A DNA stretch of 64,000 bases from NCBI GenBank assembly GCA_023078685.1, contig JALGAS010000001.1, positions 6,944,001 to 7,008,000 of the forward strand, given 5' to 3'. The DNA is from Neopestalotiopsis rosae. Lineage: Eukaryota; Ascomycota; Sordariomycetes; Amphisphaeriales; Sporocadaceae. Both the position numbers and the translations under genes were made by a program. Of the stretch, positions 41,958 to 53,088 are shown in pieces; within the stretch, counting starts at the first letter, position 1; each line of letters opens with the position of its first letter. The notes below the pieces were generated by a model, which worked only from the letters and a program-made list of their open reading frames with translations, did not search any database and was not told where the DNA came from.

Positions 41958-43501
41958 ATGGGGGCGCAACAGAGCCTTGCCCTTGCGGACGAGATTGGCG
42001 CAGCGTGCAGCAGCGGCAAAGATGGGCTGGCAGATTTGCTTCATGAACCGGAAGTGAGTGGACAATCTCACCACCAAGTTAGCCTTTCCATCCGCTTATT
42101 CTTCTGCAGTTCAACGAAAAATGGACCTCAATCTTGTCAAGTACGACAGATGAGATCAGGGGGTCATTGACAGGACTCTCCAGACAACCACCTGCAACCC
42201 GTCTGTTGACCAAGACAGCAACTTGCGAAGAAGCTCTTGACCTGCCCATATGTATCGCGGACTCTCTCCAGGAGTGGGAACGCGACCCGAAAACCTTCTT
42301 TGATGGGCGCCGTCTCGGGGACATTGTCTCTTTGTACGAATATATCGAAGCTCTGGACAAAAATCCGATTCTTGATGCCCTGCGACGAAGAGTGACTCTC
42401 ACGACCTTATATCGGCTGAAGGAGAAGACTGGCTGCCATGGTCTTGCTGACTACATTGCGCGTTCTGGCCGAGTCAAAGATGCAGTCGAGGAAATCACGA
42501 ATAAATGTACGAGATGGAGTGACGTTGGCAAACGGTACGAAGGCTATGTCACACATTTCAAGGACAACAATGGTATCCTTTTCGCGTTGGATTTCAAGAT
42601 GAAATCAATGTAAGCCAATGTTGATCTGGATTCGGCAAATGCTAATATCAATCGTTGTACCTCAGCTGGGAACGATACCTACCCATGGACGGTAATGAAC
42701 GCCATATTCTCCTTACACGACAAGAAAAACGAAATATCATGCATATTGCCAACATTTGCAAGCCCACAGCCGACCGGATTTTTGAGCACCTCGACAAATT
42801 GATGACAAGATGGTGTGTTCAATCGGTGAATGATGGCGTTCCCAACTGCGACACGTCCCTTTCGTCGACCAGGAAGAGAAGGCGGGATCGAACAGCAAAC
42901 ATGAACAGAAGGACAAAATCAAAATTGTCCACTTTATCGGTAAGATACGTCATTTGAGGGTCGAGGAGTACCTGAAAATTACTGACAAGGACAAAAGAGC
43001 GTTGGTGGCACAATACGCACAGGGCGTGATCGGCTCTCTGACCAAAGCGGAACACGAACCCATGCAATGGAGCGTTGCCATCTCATTGAAGTTACTGGAC
43101 TCAACGATCAACCTCATAGAAATGACTCTAGGACAGGAAATTCAGGTTCGAATCGGTCATCACCATCCCAACCGTTGCCTAAACCCCGCTGCTCAGCCAG
43201 TTATAATATGAGTCGGCTCATTGAATCTAGCTTTACTTCCCCGAACGTGACAGGGCAGTGGCGTGAAGATGGACAGGGCCTCCTTGAAGTTCCAGTTGAA
43301 AGGTCAACAAATCCATCCTCCTCGATACCTCAGGGACATGAAATCATACAGACAAATATGGGTGCACTTTCGGCGCTCATACCCTTTGATACACCGGGTG
43401 AGCCTGATGAATTTGGAATTCCCTGGTTCAATCTTGACGATGATGATACGTTGGGCAATGCAGCGAGAATAGCATGGGGCGACGTATCCCAGCTCTCTTG
43501 A
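41958..43501 (+). CDS. orphan protein, five exons
   Basis: Exons 41958-42053, 42110-42609, 42666-42825, 42873-43155 and 43197-43501; introns of 56, 56, 47 and 41 nt; 447 aa. It starts MGAQQSLALADEIGAACSSG. The middle is helical and charged (TFFDGRRLGDIVSLYEYIEA, SGRVKDAVEEITNKCTRWSD, DRIFEHLDKLMTRW). The fourth exon reads KIVHFIGKIRHLRVEEYLKI. The C-terminal 100 residues are acidic and disordered (PFDTPGEPDEFGIPW, DDDD). The last intron is short and is the least certain. No family recognised; no membrane segment or signal peptide. Confidence 0.6.
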
Positions 43502-43609
43502 GTCAAAACATTCGTCGGGAAACCTCATTTATACGCACATGTAATCTTTGGCATTCCTGCTCGGCTTACACGAAATTAAATAAGTTTCGAGCAATGTTCC
43601 GATCTCCTA

Positions 43610-44185
43610 TTATAGTCTTTTTCTGAACTCTACTATCATGAACTCAATCTCGCCTGTGACTCGTTCCAGTGTTATGCCTTGCTCTGTAAAAAAAGGGTGC
43701 ATCGGCTGCCAATCGATAGTGTCCCCCTTACCTAAGCTCTTTGCTTCTTTAAAACACCGACGCAGGACTTTGGGAACGCAACCGTCTTTCAGCATAGGGA
43801 TTACGACCAAATTTCCCGCCTTCAGCGTCGCGACACCTTTCTCAAGGCGGAATGGTCCCCGTACGTACGGATCGTGGCTGTTCCTCCAATGCATAAGATC
43901 TACCTTCGCTTGCTGTTAGCACCATTTGTCAATGTCGTGGTCAAGACTACTCACACATCCTGACAGCAGCTCTTTCGCAAGTTCCTCGTGTGCTTCAGAC
44001 CGCTCACATGTATATATTTCACTTGTGGCGTTCTGGCTTGGCCCCGCTCCTTCTACGGGCATCCACTGATTATTTCGACGAGTGGCCTGAAGGGACAGTT
44101 GATGAAAAGAATCCGTCATGATAAAAAATTTCAAGTGCATTTGACATGGTTGCGTAGACATTACTTTGAAATCAGAATGAATCAA
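43610..44185 (-). CDS. orphan protein, two exons
   Basis: Exons 44185-43955 and 43912-43610 (42-nt intron GTGAGT...TAACAG, phase 0), up to 177 aa. Downstream ATGs could be the true start. The second exon has WRNSHDPYVRGPFRLEKGVA, GNLVVIPMLKDGCVPKVLRR and LERVTGEIEFMIVEF, which look like a small beta-rich domain. Convergent with the gene ending at 43501. Family unknown. Confidence 0.5.
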
Positions 44186-45750
44186 CGGAAAGAGTAGTAA
44201 GACTTTTAATAGTTAGGTCGAGTCTACTAGAAAGGTGTTCAACAATCAGGTAGCTGCAGCATCGATCAGGGGTAGAGATGATATTTCTTGTTGTAGCAAC
44301 GCAAATGGACTTTGAGTCGCGTTGAGGGGTTGCAAGGTTTTGCCAGCCGCGAGACAGCTGGTGATTTGTGCAGTAGTCCAATGGGCATTCAAAGCGCTAG
44401 TACGTAATAGACCTAGTAGCCATGATTGATAAAATGATCTCAATCTCGGCTGTCACAATATGTACATTCACGAGCCCCGTGAATGTGTTAGGAGCCCCCT
44501 TTGGCCTAAGAAACGTGCACTGTCGCACACTGAGTGTTGGATGATATGTAGATATTAGATACCTCACACTAGGGTGTGCTTATGCACATCACAGTTTACA
44601 ACGCTATAGGGTCCAGATTGATGTACAGGCCTGTTGGGGATTAGCCGGGGCCAATCAAATAAGCGTGCACGTCGTCAAACTAGAGACGTAGAACATAAAT
44701 CGGTACATTACACAATTTACACCTGTATCAGAGCATTTCAAGCTCTAATACGGAAGCACCACCTTCTTGAACATCAAGCCAACAAAACGCCTCCCTGTGA
44801 TTATGAGTTCGTAGCAAGAAAGGCTCAAGATTATGGCAATCTAGGGCCGCGACGCAGGAAGGGGATGATCCTCAATCGATTCTATAGAACCGCAGCTGCA
44901 GCCAGTTCTGCCTGCGGACCAGCCTCGAGACAGTGGTCACGTGGAATGGTCATTATACTTCCTTTAAACATCATGGTACTGCCAAAGTCCTGACAGGGCG
45001 TGTGTAAAGGTCCATGTGCTGATTCAACGATCTTGTTCTTATCGCCTACGAGGATTGTGAACATAGCGAAAGACGGGAAAGGAGTGAGTATTCAAAGGTT
45101 TATCCTAATCGATTAATGATTTGTTTGAATTGTATGTTTTGACCAATTAGACATGCTCGCTTTTACTTTGGATGTTGGCAGTAATTGTTTATGATTAAGG
45201 CAACGATTGTTTGCACAACTAGGGGTCTCCAAGTTCCTAGCATTATATACCCGCTGATAAATCCCCAACTTCATGAAATCCTCCCCTGGAGTATGATGAC
45301 AAGATCATTCGAGTAAAGTCAAATCTGGTATGAAATATTAGCTAAGAGATGAGACCAGGGAGACTTTTAAATACCAGCGTGCTGTTCATTTTTTTTTTTT
45401 TTTTTTTTACCGGCTCTGGGCTTCCAGCTGTGCCCTGTGTGATATCAATAGGCTCTTGAGTTTCTGGCTTTGACATTTCGAATGATAAGTATTATAGGAA
45501 TATTTTCGAGTATCAAAGTTATCTGTAGAGTTCTTGTAGGATCTGGTTTGGGTTATGAAAAATTGGTCGAATAATGATTCCAAGACTAGTTATATATGCA
45601 TTAAGAGGTGGACCGCCGCTGGTAATGCTTGAAATCATACTGTTGTACTTTAACATCCAAGAAACGACGTGGTGATCTCTATGAAACCATTAGTCTCCTG
45701 TCACGTATAGGCTTACTCAGAGGCGAATCAACAATCGTTCAAATGTATTA
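44186..45750. other. 1.6-kb stretch without a supportable gene
   Basis: A T20-type run lies at about 45389-45408. Two small minus-strand frames (44246-44443 with a hydrophobic start, 44882-45064) have plausible composition but no splice partner or family; I do not call them. Confidence 0.4.
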
Positions 45751-46204
45751 TTGGCGCGTCGATGTTGTATAGCTACATCACACCTACAATATACAGAAAT
45801 CACGGTGCCACATAGCCTCCAGCCAGCAAGGATATGTTGCGACGTATACAATAAAACTTCAGCCAAGCATCATATCTCCGGCCATTTGGTGATGCCGTCC
45901 GCTCAAGGCCACAGCGGCAGATACGCAAGTTTTCCAAAGCGGTCAACAGGCCGCAGAAAACATGGCCACGAGACTGGGATAGATGCACCATTGAGCATCA
46001 ATATTCCGATCAACGGTATATATTCTTGTCACATTATCTTGGCAGGAGGGTACAACATACATGAGAGTCGATCCACAAATGAGCCGCAAGGCTGTCGAAG
46101 CTGGGCCGCGGCAGCTATTAGCTTCACACATGCACGGTCACATTCAGCGGCAACCCCTGCTCAACCAAACCTCCACTCTATGTCACCCCATGCTCGCCAG
46201 TCAC

Positions 46205-46395
46205 TCCGTCCATACCTCCAACCTCCCCCCGAACCTCCCCCCGAACCTCTCCCTGAACCTCTCCCTAAACCTCTCCCTGAACCTCCTCCTGAACCTCTCC
46301 CTGAACCTTTCCCTGAACCTTTCTCTGAACTGCTCCTTCAAACTCTCTCTGGACCTTGCCTTGAACCTTTCTCTGAACGTCTCCCCCAACCTCTC
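46205..46395 (+). repeat. 12-bp-type CCTGAACCTCTC tandem repeat
   Basis: About 14 diverged copies of a CCTGAACCTCTC/CCCC-like unit immediately upstream of the ATG at 46408. The plus frame continuous with that gene encodes (P-E-P-L/P)n, so the repeat is either a pyrimidine-rich promoter/5' UTR or a proline-rich N-terminal extension. Confidence 0.85.
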
Positions 46396-46407
46396 CTTCC
46401 ACTTATT

Positions 46408-47520
46408 ATGGCTAATCTGGACAATAATCCAATGAGCAAGGAGAACGCTGACTCATTAATTGCGACTGCATTACGTTACAAGAAGAAGTTACCGCCCGGG
46501 AGGTGGAAAACCTTCGACGTTTCAACTAACGAGAATATTCCTAAGCAGATATTTGAACAAAATGATTCCGCTTGGATTGTGTATGCTTTAGCCCTTGCTC
46601 AAGTAAACAGTACGCACAAGTTTACTCAGAAGGATGACTGTCGGCAATTTCTGAAGACCATCGACAACAGCAACCTTGATACTTTTGTGAAGCTGGTGGA
46701 CGAGCGAATCAGGCATCTCGACCCTAAGGAACAGGGTCGGATTCAAAAGTTTTGTGAACAAGCCGAACGTCGGCGGAAAAAACGCCGTAGGCTGTATTCT
46801 AAGCCCCTGATATCGTAAGCTAAGCAGAAACCAGGTCTCGAAGATGCTAGTGAAGAACCAGACTTCCGTGATGATGTTAGCTGCGACGAAGGCGACGAAG
46901 GCGAGGACGATGAGGACGATGAAAGGTCGACGCCGAGCACATCGCCGGAGTGCCATCAACAGACCAATGCTCAGGCACATAGCGAAATGGCATGGACTCT
47001 ATTTAGGAACGCAGATCTCGAGGCGGCGGTATCACTATTCCCACAATTTTTGGCGGACGCGATCGAGCGACGCTTTCACCCTTCGATCACAGATGTAATG
47101 GTTGCCGCCATCGACATGCAAACACCTGGCGGTTATGATCTGTACAGTCAAGGCTGTACCATGTTGATCAACATTACTGGGAGTGCCGTTTTTCGACTTG
47201 CACGCGACCTATTCGATGTTTATGTTGAGCAGGATGCTGTCGGAGTCTATATTGCATACGGCGGTGGTGCTAAGCTTCGACCAGAACCGTCCCTCAAGCT
47301 TGAGGGCGGTCGTATCGATGCTATTTCCACCTTTTTTGGCGAGAAGACATCCAGGGCCATTCAGAGTAGTGGCCCTTTCCAAGAGGATCTGCGCCGCAGG
47401 CATAGCAAGACGATAGCAGTCACAATGTGTATAGATACGTTACAAGGAACAAGCGGTAGGCTATTCCTCAGTTTAAGCGTTATAGAAGGTGGGGAAATAC
47501 GTTCGCAGTTGTATACATGA
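46408..47520 (+). CDS. nuclear-type orphan protein
   Basis: Exons 46408-46814 and 46881-47520 (66-nt intron GTAAGC...GTTAG; the intron keeps frame but contains an in-frame stop), 348 aa from MANLDNNPMSKE. The first part is helical (WIVYALALAQVNSTHKFTQK) and ends in a strong basic cluster (ERRRKKRRRLYSK, about 122-134). After the splice comes an acidic run (CDEGDEGEDDEDDERS), then a folded region (WTLFRNADLEAAVSLFPQFL, FRLARDLFDVYVEQDAVGVY). Basic-then-acidic order suggests a nuclear protein. An upstream start through the proline repeat is possible. No family recognised. Confidence 0.6.
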
Positions 47521-47574
47521 ACTGCTCGACTGGGTTCAAATCGCGTATGAGGACATTACGCGTTTAATGGTAAT

Positions 47575-48250
47575 TCACTCTTTCACTTTTCCGCCACCAC
47601 CGAAGAAATATTTCCAGTCTTTTGTCAGAATCGTTTTCCCCGAACAGGAATTCACGCTCTCCACAAGTTTGCCTTCTTGGTCATGGACCCAAATGAAGCA
47701 ATTCTGCCAGAGTACCAATTGGTTTCGACCATGAATCGTCATTCCTGCTGGTCTCGCTCCGGCTAAATCGTCGGTATCGTCGAGCTTGGCATACGTGAAT
47801 GGCTGCTGTTCATCAGTAGATGAAATCGTGGGCGGTATTGACGGGCGTACCATGGAAAGTTTGTGGTGGACGGCACGGAATTTCTTCTTGTTCAATGCGG
47901 GGTATCGTGCGATCTGATCCCGAACGGTCGCTTCAAAATGGGCTCAGAGATATTGGCAGGAATATCGGGTAGTTCGAGGACGTTGGAGAATAGGTATAAG
48001 ACAAGAAAGGCAGACATAAGTGCACCATGAACGTAAAGAGCCTGGCGCAAGGAAATGTATTGTATAGCTCAAGACGCCTCTGGCAACAATGTGGTATGGG
48101 TGAAGGTTGGGCGTTTGGGCGGAGGTCAGGCATCAGGGAACTCCCCACCAAATCGACCCGGTACCACTAAAGTGATGCCGGGTGGGTGCAGTCGGGCCAC
48201 TTTACTGCTAACGAACCAGATGGCCTTTTGTGTGTCATACCGAAGAAGTT
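47575..48250 (-). pseudogene. remnant of an unidentified multi-exon gene
   Basis: Three protein-like segments appear in different frames: TQKAIWFVSSKVARLHPPGI plus VVPGRFGGEFPDA (about 48230-48130), SLRQALYVHGALMSAFLVLY plus SNVLELPDIPANISEPI (about 48055-47940) and EATVRDQIARYPALNKKKF continuing to the stop at 47575 (including GRNQLVLWQNCFIWVHDQEG). Frame changes between them do not all coincide with good splice sites. Either a decayed gene or one with introns I cannot place. Family not recognised. Confidence 0.4.
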
Positions 48251-48540
48251 AGTAATCAACACTAGTAGTCAGTCGGTTTTGCCTTGGACAGCATCTCTGC
48301 CGTACGGCTGGGCACTTTTTTTTGTTTTTTTTTTTCTTTCTTTTTTGTTAAAAATCCAATGAGACGTATCTTTAAACGATAAAAGTGCCAGAAGCTATGA
48401 AGTCGAAATGTTTAGAGGACTCCAAACGTAACTGTATCGACTTTGGTGTCTCCGTACTTACAAAAAGGCTACAAAGAGGGACTTAGCGTGTCCAGTCAAC
48501 GGCTAGGTCAGGCAGTCCTCTCCCCCACCCCCGCTTCCGC
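48251..48540. other. T-rich spacer
   Basis: A run of T with scattered G/C at about 48317-48347 precedes the minisatellite. No gene seen. Confidence 0.5.
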
Positions 48541-49098
48541 ATCCCATCCTCTCCCATCCCATCCTCTCCCATCCCATCCTCTCCCATCCCATCCCATCCT
48601 CTCCCATCCCATCCTCTCCCATCCCATCCTCTCCCATCCCATCCTCTCCCATCCCATCCTCTCCCATCCCATCCTCTCCCATCCCATCCTCTCCCATCCC
48701 ATCCTCTCCCATCCCATCCTCTCCCATCCCATCCTCTCCCATCCCATCCTCTCCCATCCCATCCTCTCCCATCCCATCCTCTCCCATCCCATCCTCTCCC
48801 ATCCCATCCTCTCCCATCCCATCCTCTCCCATCCCATCCTCTCCCATCCCATCCTCTCCCATCCCATCCTCTCCCATCCCATCCTCTCCCATCCCATCCT
48901 CTCCCATGCCATCCTCTCCCATCCCATCCTCTCCCATCCCATCCTCTCCCATCCCATCCTCTCCCATCCCATCCTCTCCCATCCCATCCTCTCCCATCCC
49001 ATCCTCTCCCATCCCATCCTCTCCCATCCCATCCTCTCCCATCCCATCCTCTCCCATCCCATCCTCTCCCATCCCATCCTCTCCCATCCCATCCTCTC
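48541..49098. repeat. 15-bp minisatellite, about 37 copies
   Basis: Unit CCATCCTCTCCCATC repeated head to tail. From 48601 to about 49095 the array is perfect except one substitution (CATGCC at about 48907); one copy near 48590 has a 5-bp insertion. The array is open in several frames on both strands only because the unit is a multiple of 3 without stop codons, so the long frames over it are not genes. Confidence 0.97.
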
Positions 49099-50049
49099 CT
49101 GACCATTCTCTCGCTACCCCATCTGGCCGTTCTCGCTCCAATAATCAGCCTTGAAAAGACCGACCTGTGCAACCCATGCTTATCTCAGAGGATAAGCATT
49201 TATGAGTTTTAAGTGAAAGTCATACTATACATAAAACTATCACATGACCATTCTATTATAACCCTGGGATTGCATCTCGCCACCCCTCCAAGCCTGGGGT
49301 TGCGTCTCGTCACCGTAAGTCCCGGTAGTGGTATGGTTCTTTGTAGCTTCGGTAGCATGACAGCTATCTGTATGCATACTTTTGTGAACCCCTCCGATAC
49401 CCATGCCCATTCAAGGAACCCATGAAGCATGATTCAATGATCATTGTTCGAGTATTGTAAAGCTTTTCCATTTCAGGACTTAATCATATTGTCAAGACAA
49501 TCCAAAAGTTAGTCTTCATGCGATCCCCCAGGACTAGGTTCGCTGTACTTCATCTCTGCTAACCTGACCAAGTTGGAGATCTCACAATGCTGGAAGGAGC
49601 CAAGACGAAGGAATGCACGAGCCACTACAGTATACTTTAGCAAATCAATGTAGTGAGTCAAACAAAAGGTCACTGTCCACTGAATTCTTCTTTTGATGAA
49701 ATACTTTGGTACACAGTCTCTCCCGAAATGTCGTCTTGCATCTATGGTGAAGGGGCAGGAGCAGACTCGGGAGCCGGACGCAGAGTTCCTATATTGTAAC
49801 AGGTACAAATGAAAAATATCTAGATTCGTAATGCTAAATATGCTCGGTAACACAACCGAGCTATGCAATGTGGGAGGTCCAAGCATCACAAAATGGTAGG
49901 CCAGTACGCCACGCTCTAATGCTAGTACTTCATTTATATATATCATAGAACTAATAGCTGCCATTTCGAATGCTCTGACACTTCCATATTTATTATTTTC
50001 CTTCTCCAGAGAAAAGCCCACATACTACGCCATAACCGAGATTGCAGAA
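49099..50049. other. intergenic with one doubtful minus-strand frame
   Basis: A pair of 22-bp direct repeats (CCTGGG(A/G)TTGC(A/G)TCTCG) lies at about 49262 and 49293. A 170-codon minus frame (49509-50021) starts 28 bp from the divergent gene at 50050; composition is ambiguous (MGFSLEKENNKYGSV, IQWTVTFCLTHYIDLLKYTV) and I recognise nothing in it. Confidence 0.35.
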
Positions 50050-50670
50050 ATGTGGAAATCATCCTCCAAGAAACACGCAAAACGCTCTAACTCCGAGAGA
50101 AAGTCGTCAAAGAAAGACAACAAAGACAAGAAAGATAAAGGACGAAACGATCAACGAGAATACTCTCTGTACTTCTACTGCGCGATCTACCGTCCTCGTT
50201 TCGGCAATCACTATCACTGGGCTTTTGTGGTCTACCTCGAAGAATTTCAGCAGTGGCATATATACGAAGTAACACAGGAAGACGAAGGTCGTGACTTTGA
50301 ACTAGAACATCGCCAAACAAATCCCAGAAGTTCCTCTCGATGCTTACAGCTTATACCCCTGACAAGTGTTGCCTCAGGATGGGCTGAGAGAGTAGACGCA
50401 GCAATTGCATCTGTCGCAGTACCAGGAGAGGCAGCAACATGGAATTGTCAAGACTTTGTTATTGATGTCTGGGACGCTATTCATGCGGCGGGGGCGTTAT
50501 ACGACGATGTCTGGCAGGCAGGGAAGGACTTAATGCTGCCCTTCTATGGACCTGATTTTGGGGGAGATGGTGATTATGATGATGATTATCCGGAAGAGGC
50601 GACGGGTGGAACGGAAGCACCAGGACCAATCCTCTCAGAAGAGTTTATAGAAGATTCCGATTCCTTCTAG
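50050..50670 (+). CDS. possible permuted papain-like-fold protein
   Basis: 206-aa single-exon protein. A very basic N-terminus (KRSNSERKSSKKDNKDKKDK) is followed by a domain with FGNHYHWAFVVYLEEFQQWH at about 51-70 and WNCQDFVIDVWDAI at about 133-146. A histidine in an HW strand before a Cys in NCQDF is the order of catalytic residues in circularly permuted papain-like folds (LRAT/PPPDE/NlpC-P60 relatives), and similar NCQD(F/W) proteins are common in fungi. The acidic tail (DGDYDDDYPEEATGG) follows. Catalysis is inferred from this arrangement only. Confidence 0.55.
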   Translation: MWKSSSKKHAKRSNSERKSSKKDNKDKKDKGRNDQREYSLYFYCAIYRPRFGNHYHWAFVVYLEEFQQWHIYEVTQEDEGRDFELEHRQTNPRSSSRCLQLIPLTSVASGWAERVDAAIASVAVPGEAATWNCQDFVIDVWDAIHAAGALYDDVWQAGKDLMLPFYGPDFGGDGDYDDDYPEEATGGTEAPGPILSEEFIEDSDSF

Positions 50671-50771
50671 TGGTCAACTTTGTGAAAAATAGTGGATAAT
50701 AAATTGATTATCGACTCTACCCCTCTGCAACTATGCATATGCCTGTTCATGTTGCGCCGTAAATGAGAAAA

Positions 50772-51698
50772 TCAGCTATTAATCATTTTCCGATCCAAAA
50801 TACGATCGACTAGCCATGGTATTGGGTATTTCTGATGAAATACAGATGCTGGCAGGTAATTGTACCAGTCATCATCAGTTTTCGACGTCAAATTGTTCGT
50901 CATTTTGATGCTCTCCCAGTAATCCGGGTAAAAACCACTTTGCTCCCAATCGATGAGACCGACAACTGTCCATCGCTCATCTATAAAATCGACCAAAATA
51001 TTAGCCAGGTGAATATCACCATGCGTAAATACGCATTGGGTTGAGGCGGGCAGCAGTTTTTGCAGATTCTCTTTGTAGACAGAGGATGCTCCCCTGATCC
51101 CCGCAAATATAAAGGCTTCAAATTCTTCAATGGTGTGAATATCATGTTTCGAAATGCGCAATTCCCGCCTCTGGTCTTTGCAGCCATCCGCACCAACGCC
51201 TCCCAAATTTTGGCCATGGGAGAACGGCAGTGACCTCAATTGAGATAGGAGCTGATCAACTTGGTGACTGATATTCAACTTTTGTACTTGTTCCAGTTGG
51301 GCCCACACATGTTTTAGGCTCTGACCAGGAAGGTAAGCCGTGAACAAAAAGGACGAGGAACCGATCTGCACTAGGCCATGTGGTTTCGGCGCGGGAAACG
51401 ACTTCAGATGCGTACGGAGATATACGAGAGAGTCGTATTCCGTGACGGCACGCTCCTTACTGGTGACCTTGACAGTAATTCTCTCAGTGCCAGGAAGGAC
51501 TGAGACAAGAGATGCTGGCGGTCGGCTCAAAGGCTGACTGTTCTCCATTAATCTGAGTATCTTCTCGGAAAGATTAGATTCGCCGCCGATCAAACTTTTC
51601 AGCTCTGGTGACAGCTCAAATATTATGGTGATTGGATCGGAGGCTCTTGGGAGGTATCCAGAAAGGCTTTGCGAAATTTCTGAGTGATGGCGTGCCAT
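50772..51698 (-). CDS. aminoglycoside-phosphotransferase-like (APH family) kinase
   Basis: 308-aa single-exon protein. The catalytic loop THGDIHLANILVD (HGD at 226-228, N233) and the metal-binding VVGLIDWEQSGFYPDYWE (D250) are intact, and the nucleotide-binding lobe is recognisable (FLFTAYLPGQSL at about 117-128). Length and order are those of the fungal APH/choline-kinase-like family that phosphorylates small molecules; the physiological substrate is unknown. A P-loop-like lysine is less clear (ITVKVTSKERAV at 74-85). Convergent with the gene ending at 50670. Confidence 0.92.
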   Translation of the reverse strand: MARHHSEISQSLSGYLPRASDPITIIFELSPELKSLIGGESNLSEKILRLMENSQPLSRPPASLVSVLPGTERITVKVTSKERAVTEYDSLVYLRTHLKSFPAPKPHGLVQIGSSSFLFTAYLPGQSLKHVWAQLEQVQKLNISHQVDQLLSQLRSLPFSHGQNLGGVGADGCKDQRRELRISKHDIHTIEEFEAFIFAGIRGASSVYKENLQKLLPASTQCVFTHGDIHLANILVDFIDERWTVVGLIDWEQSGFYPDYWESIKMTNNLTSKTDDDWYNYLPASVFHQKYPIPWLVDRILDRKMINS

Positions 51699-53088
51699 AG
51701 TGGTAGAATCTTGAATGAGGTTAGTACGAACTTTCGTCGTCAGAGAGTTTTTTTACTCAACTAAGATGAAATCTTCGTGTTTCTGAGTATCTTAGTGGTA
51801 GAAGGTCTGCCAAATCTGCCTCAGGATTTTTTTTCAAGGCCTCCTGGAGGCTTCGTATTGTTTGGCGATTAAAACGAGCCGCTGGTGTCTGTGTCGATGC
51901 AAGCATCTTACCAGCGATAGCTGCATTAGTCATACTTACGTTGATTTTGATTGCTTGCTAACAACTTGTGGTTACAGGAGATGCTTTACGTCCAGCAGAA
52001 ACAAGACGAAAATGGGTTGATCATTGACTTGAGCTAAGACTACTCCCATCGGCACTGGAACATCTATTATCCATTCATAGAGCAGTGACTGCGAATAAAC
52101 ATATCTGCACAGTTCGAGTACTCCTTAACCGAGCTCCTTGCAGCCGTCCGTTCTTATTGGCTCCCAGCCGTTGTTGACTCGCTCCCGACGTGCACGACCA
52201 CTGTATCTTCGTCCTTGTCGGGAAATCAAATCTGACACTCGTCGCAGGCCTCCTCCAGGCCGATCACGTGCCATATAGTGCACCTGTCGCGGATGGTCCT
52301 GTGTAAATGCGGCCGGGCTGCAGAAACGGACAAAGTTTAAATACAAGTGTTTGTAGCGTGTGTATGGTGGGTTGAGCAGTCTATTTAGAAATTTATACAT
52401 ACCGACTCGATAAACCATTCGTAGAACGCTGAAGCAGGAAACAGCTTCGTGTCTAGCCTCTGGTCAAAAGCTACCATAGAATCTATAGGCAGTAGCCAAC
52501 TTCGGCATTACGGTGAAACCTGCAGCGTTTGTAACGGACGTGTCTGACTCCACAGGCAACATTTTCGTCTTGTGTCCAACCACTAAAATCAGCTTTGCAA
52601 TGTGCTCTAGGCTCTTGCCACGAAGATGTCCCGTAACAAGATATTTTGTTGTGTTCCCGATTTGATACCTTCGACAGCCGCCTTAGACAAAACAGATGGC
52701 TATCGGAAGCAAGATAGTCAAAGGGGGCGATGTGACGGGCTGGAGAGGACCTCTTCTTGACGATGGAAAGAAATTCGATATCTCTTTTGTTAATTGTGAT
52801 GTATTGGCAAATCAGTTCTCGCGGAAGTGGCTCCAGGAGACATGATTAGGTGTTTACAATTTCTCGTTTCTTCTGGGAATATGTTTTGTGTGCATCAGTA
52901 CTTCGAGCAGACTATTTATCATATTTGACTAGTTGCAATGTATGTACTTTTCAATACATCCTCTAGCAACGGATTTAAGATTTTCTGGACAGTAGAGTAA
53001 CTATTACCTCACATACTTGGGATATACCAGGCTTAGACCAAAACTACAGCCCGAGGCATCTAACATTCTTGGCCTGGTCCGCATATAT
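51699..53088. other. 1.4-kb stretch without a supportable gene
   Basis: A minus frame at 52125-52418 is open but its composition (basic, Arg-rich) fits the local G+C-rich DNA rather than a protein. Nothing else recognised. Confidence 0.45.

Noticed and set aside
44634..45064. Overlapping plus and minus frames of 119 and 60 codons
   Set aside because: Mutually exclusive and without support; the minus frame recalls the start of BTB domains only superficially.
47521..47560. tRNA-like GGGTTCAAATC word
   Set aside because: No acceptor stem, D-arm or anticodon arm can be built around it.
48541..49098. CRISPR-like array
   Set aside because: Direct repeats are contiguous with no unique spacers and the genome is eukaryotic; this is a minisatellite.
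48443..49172. Long open frames over the 15-bp repeat on both strands (about 190-230 codons each)
   Set aside because: They exist because the repeat unit is a multiple of three without stops; three overlapping frames on one strand cannot all be genes.
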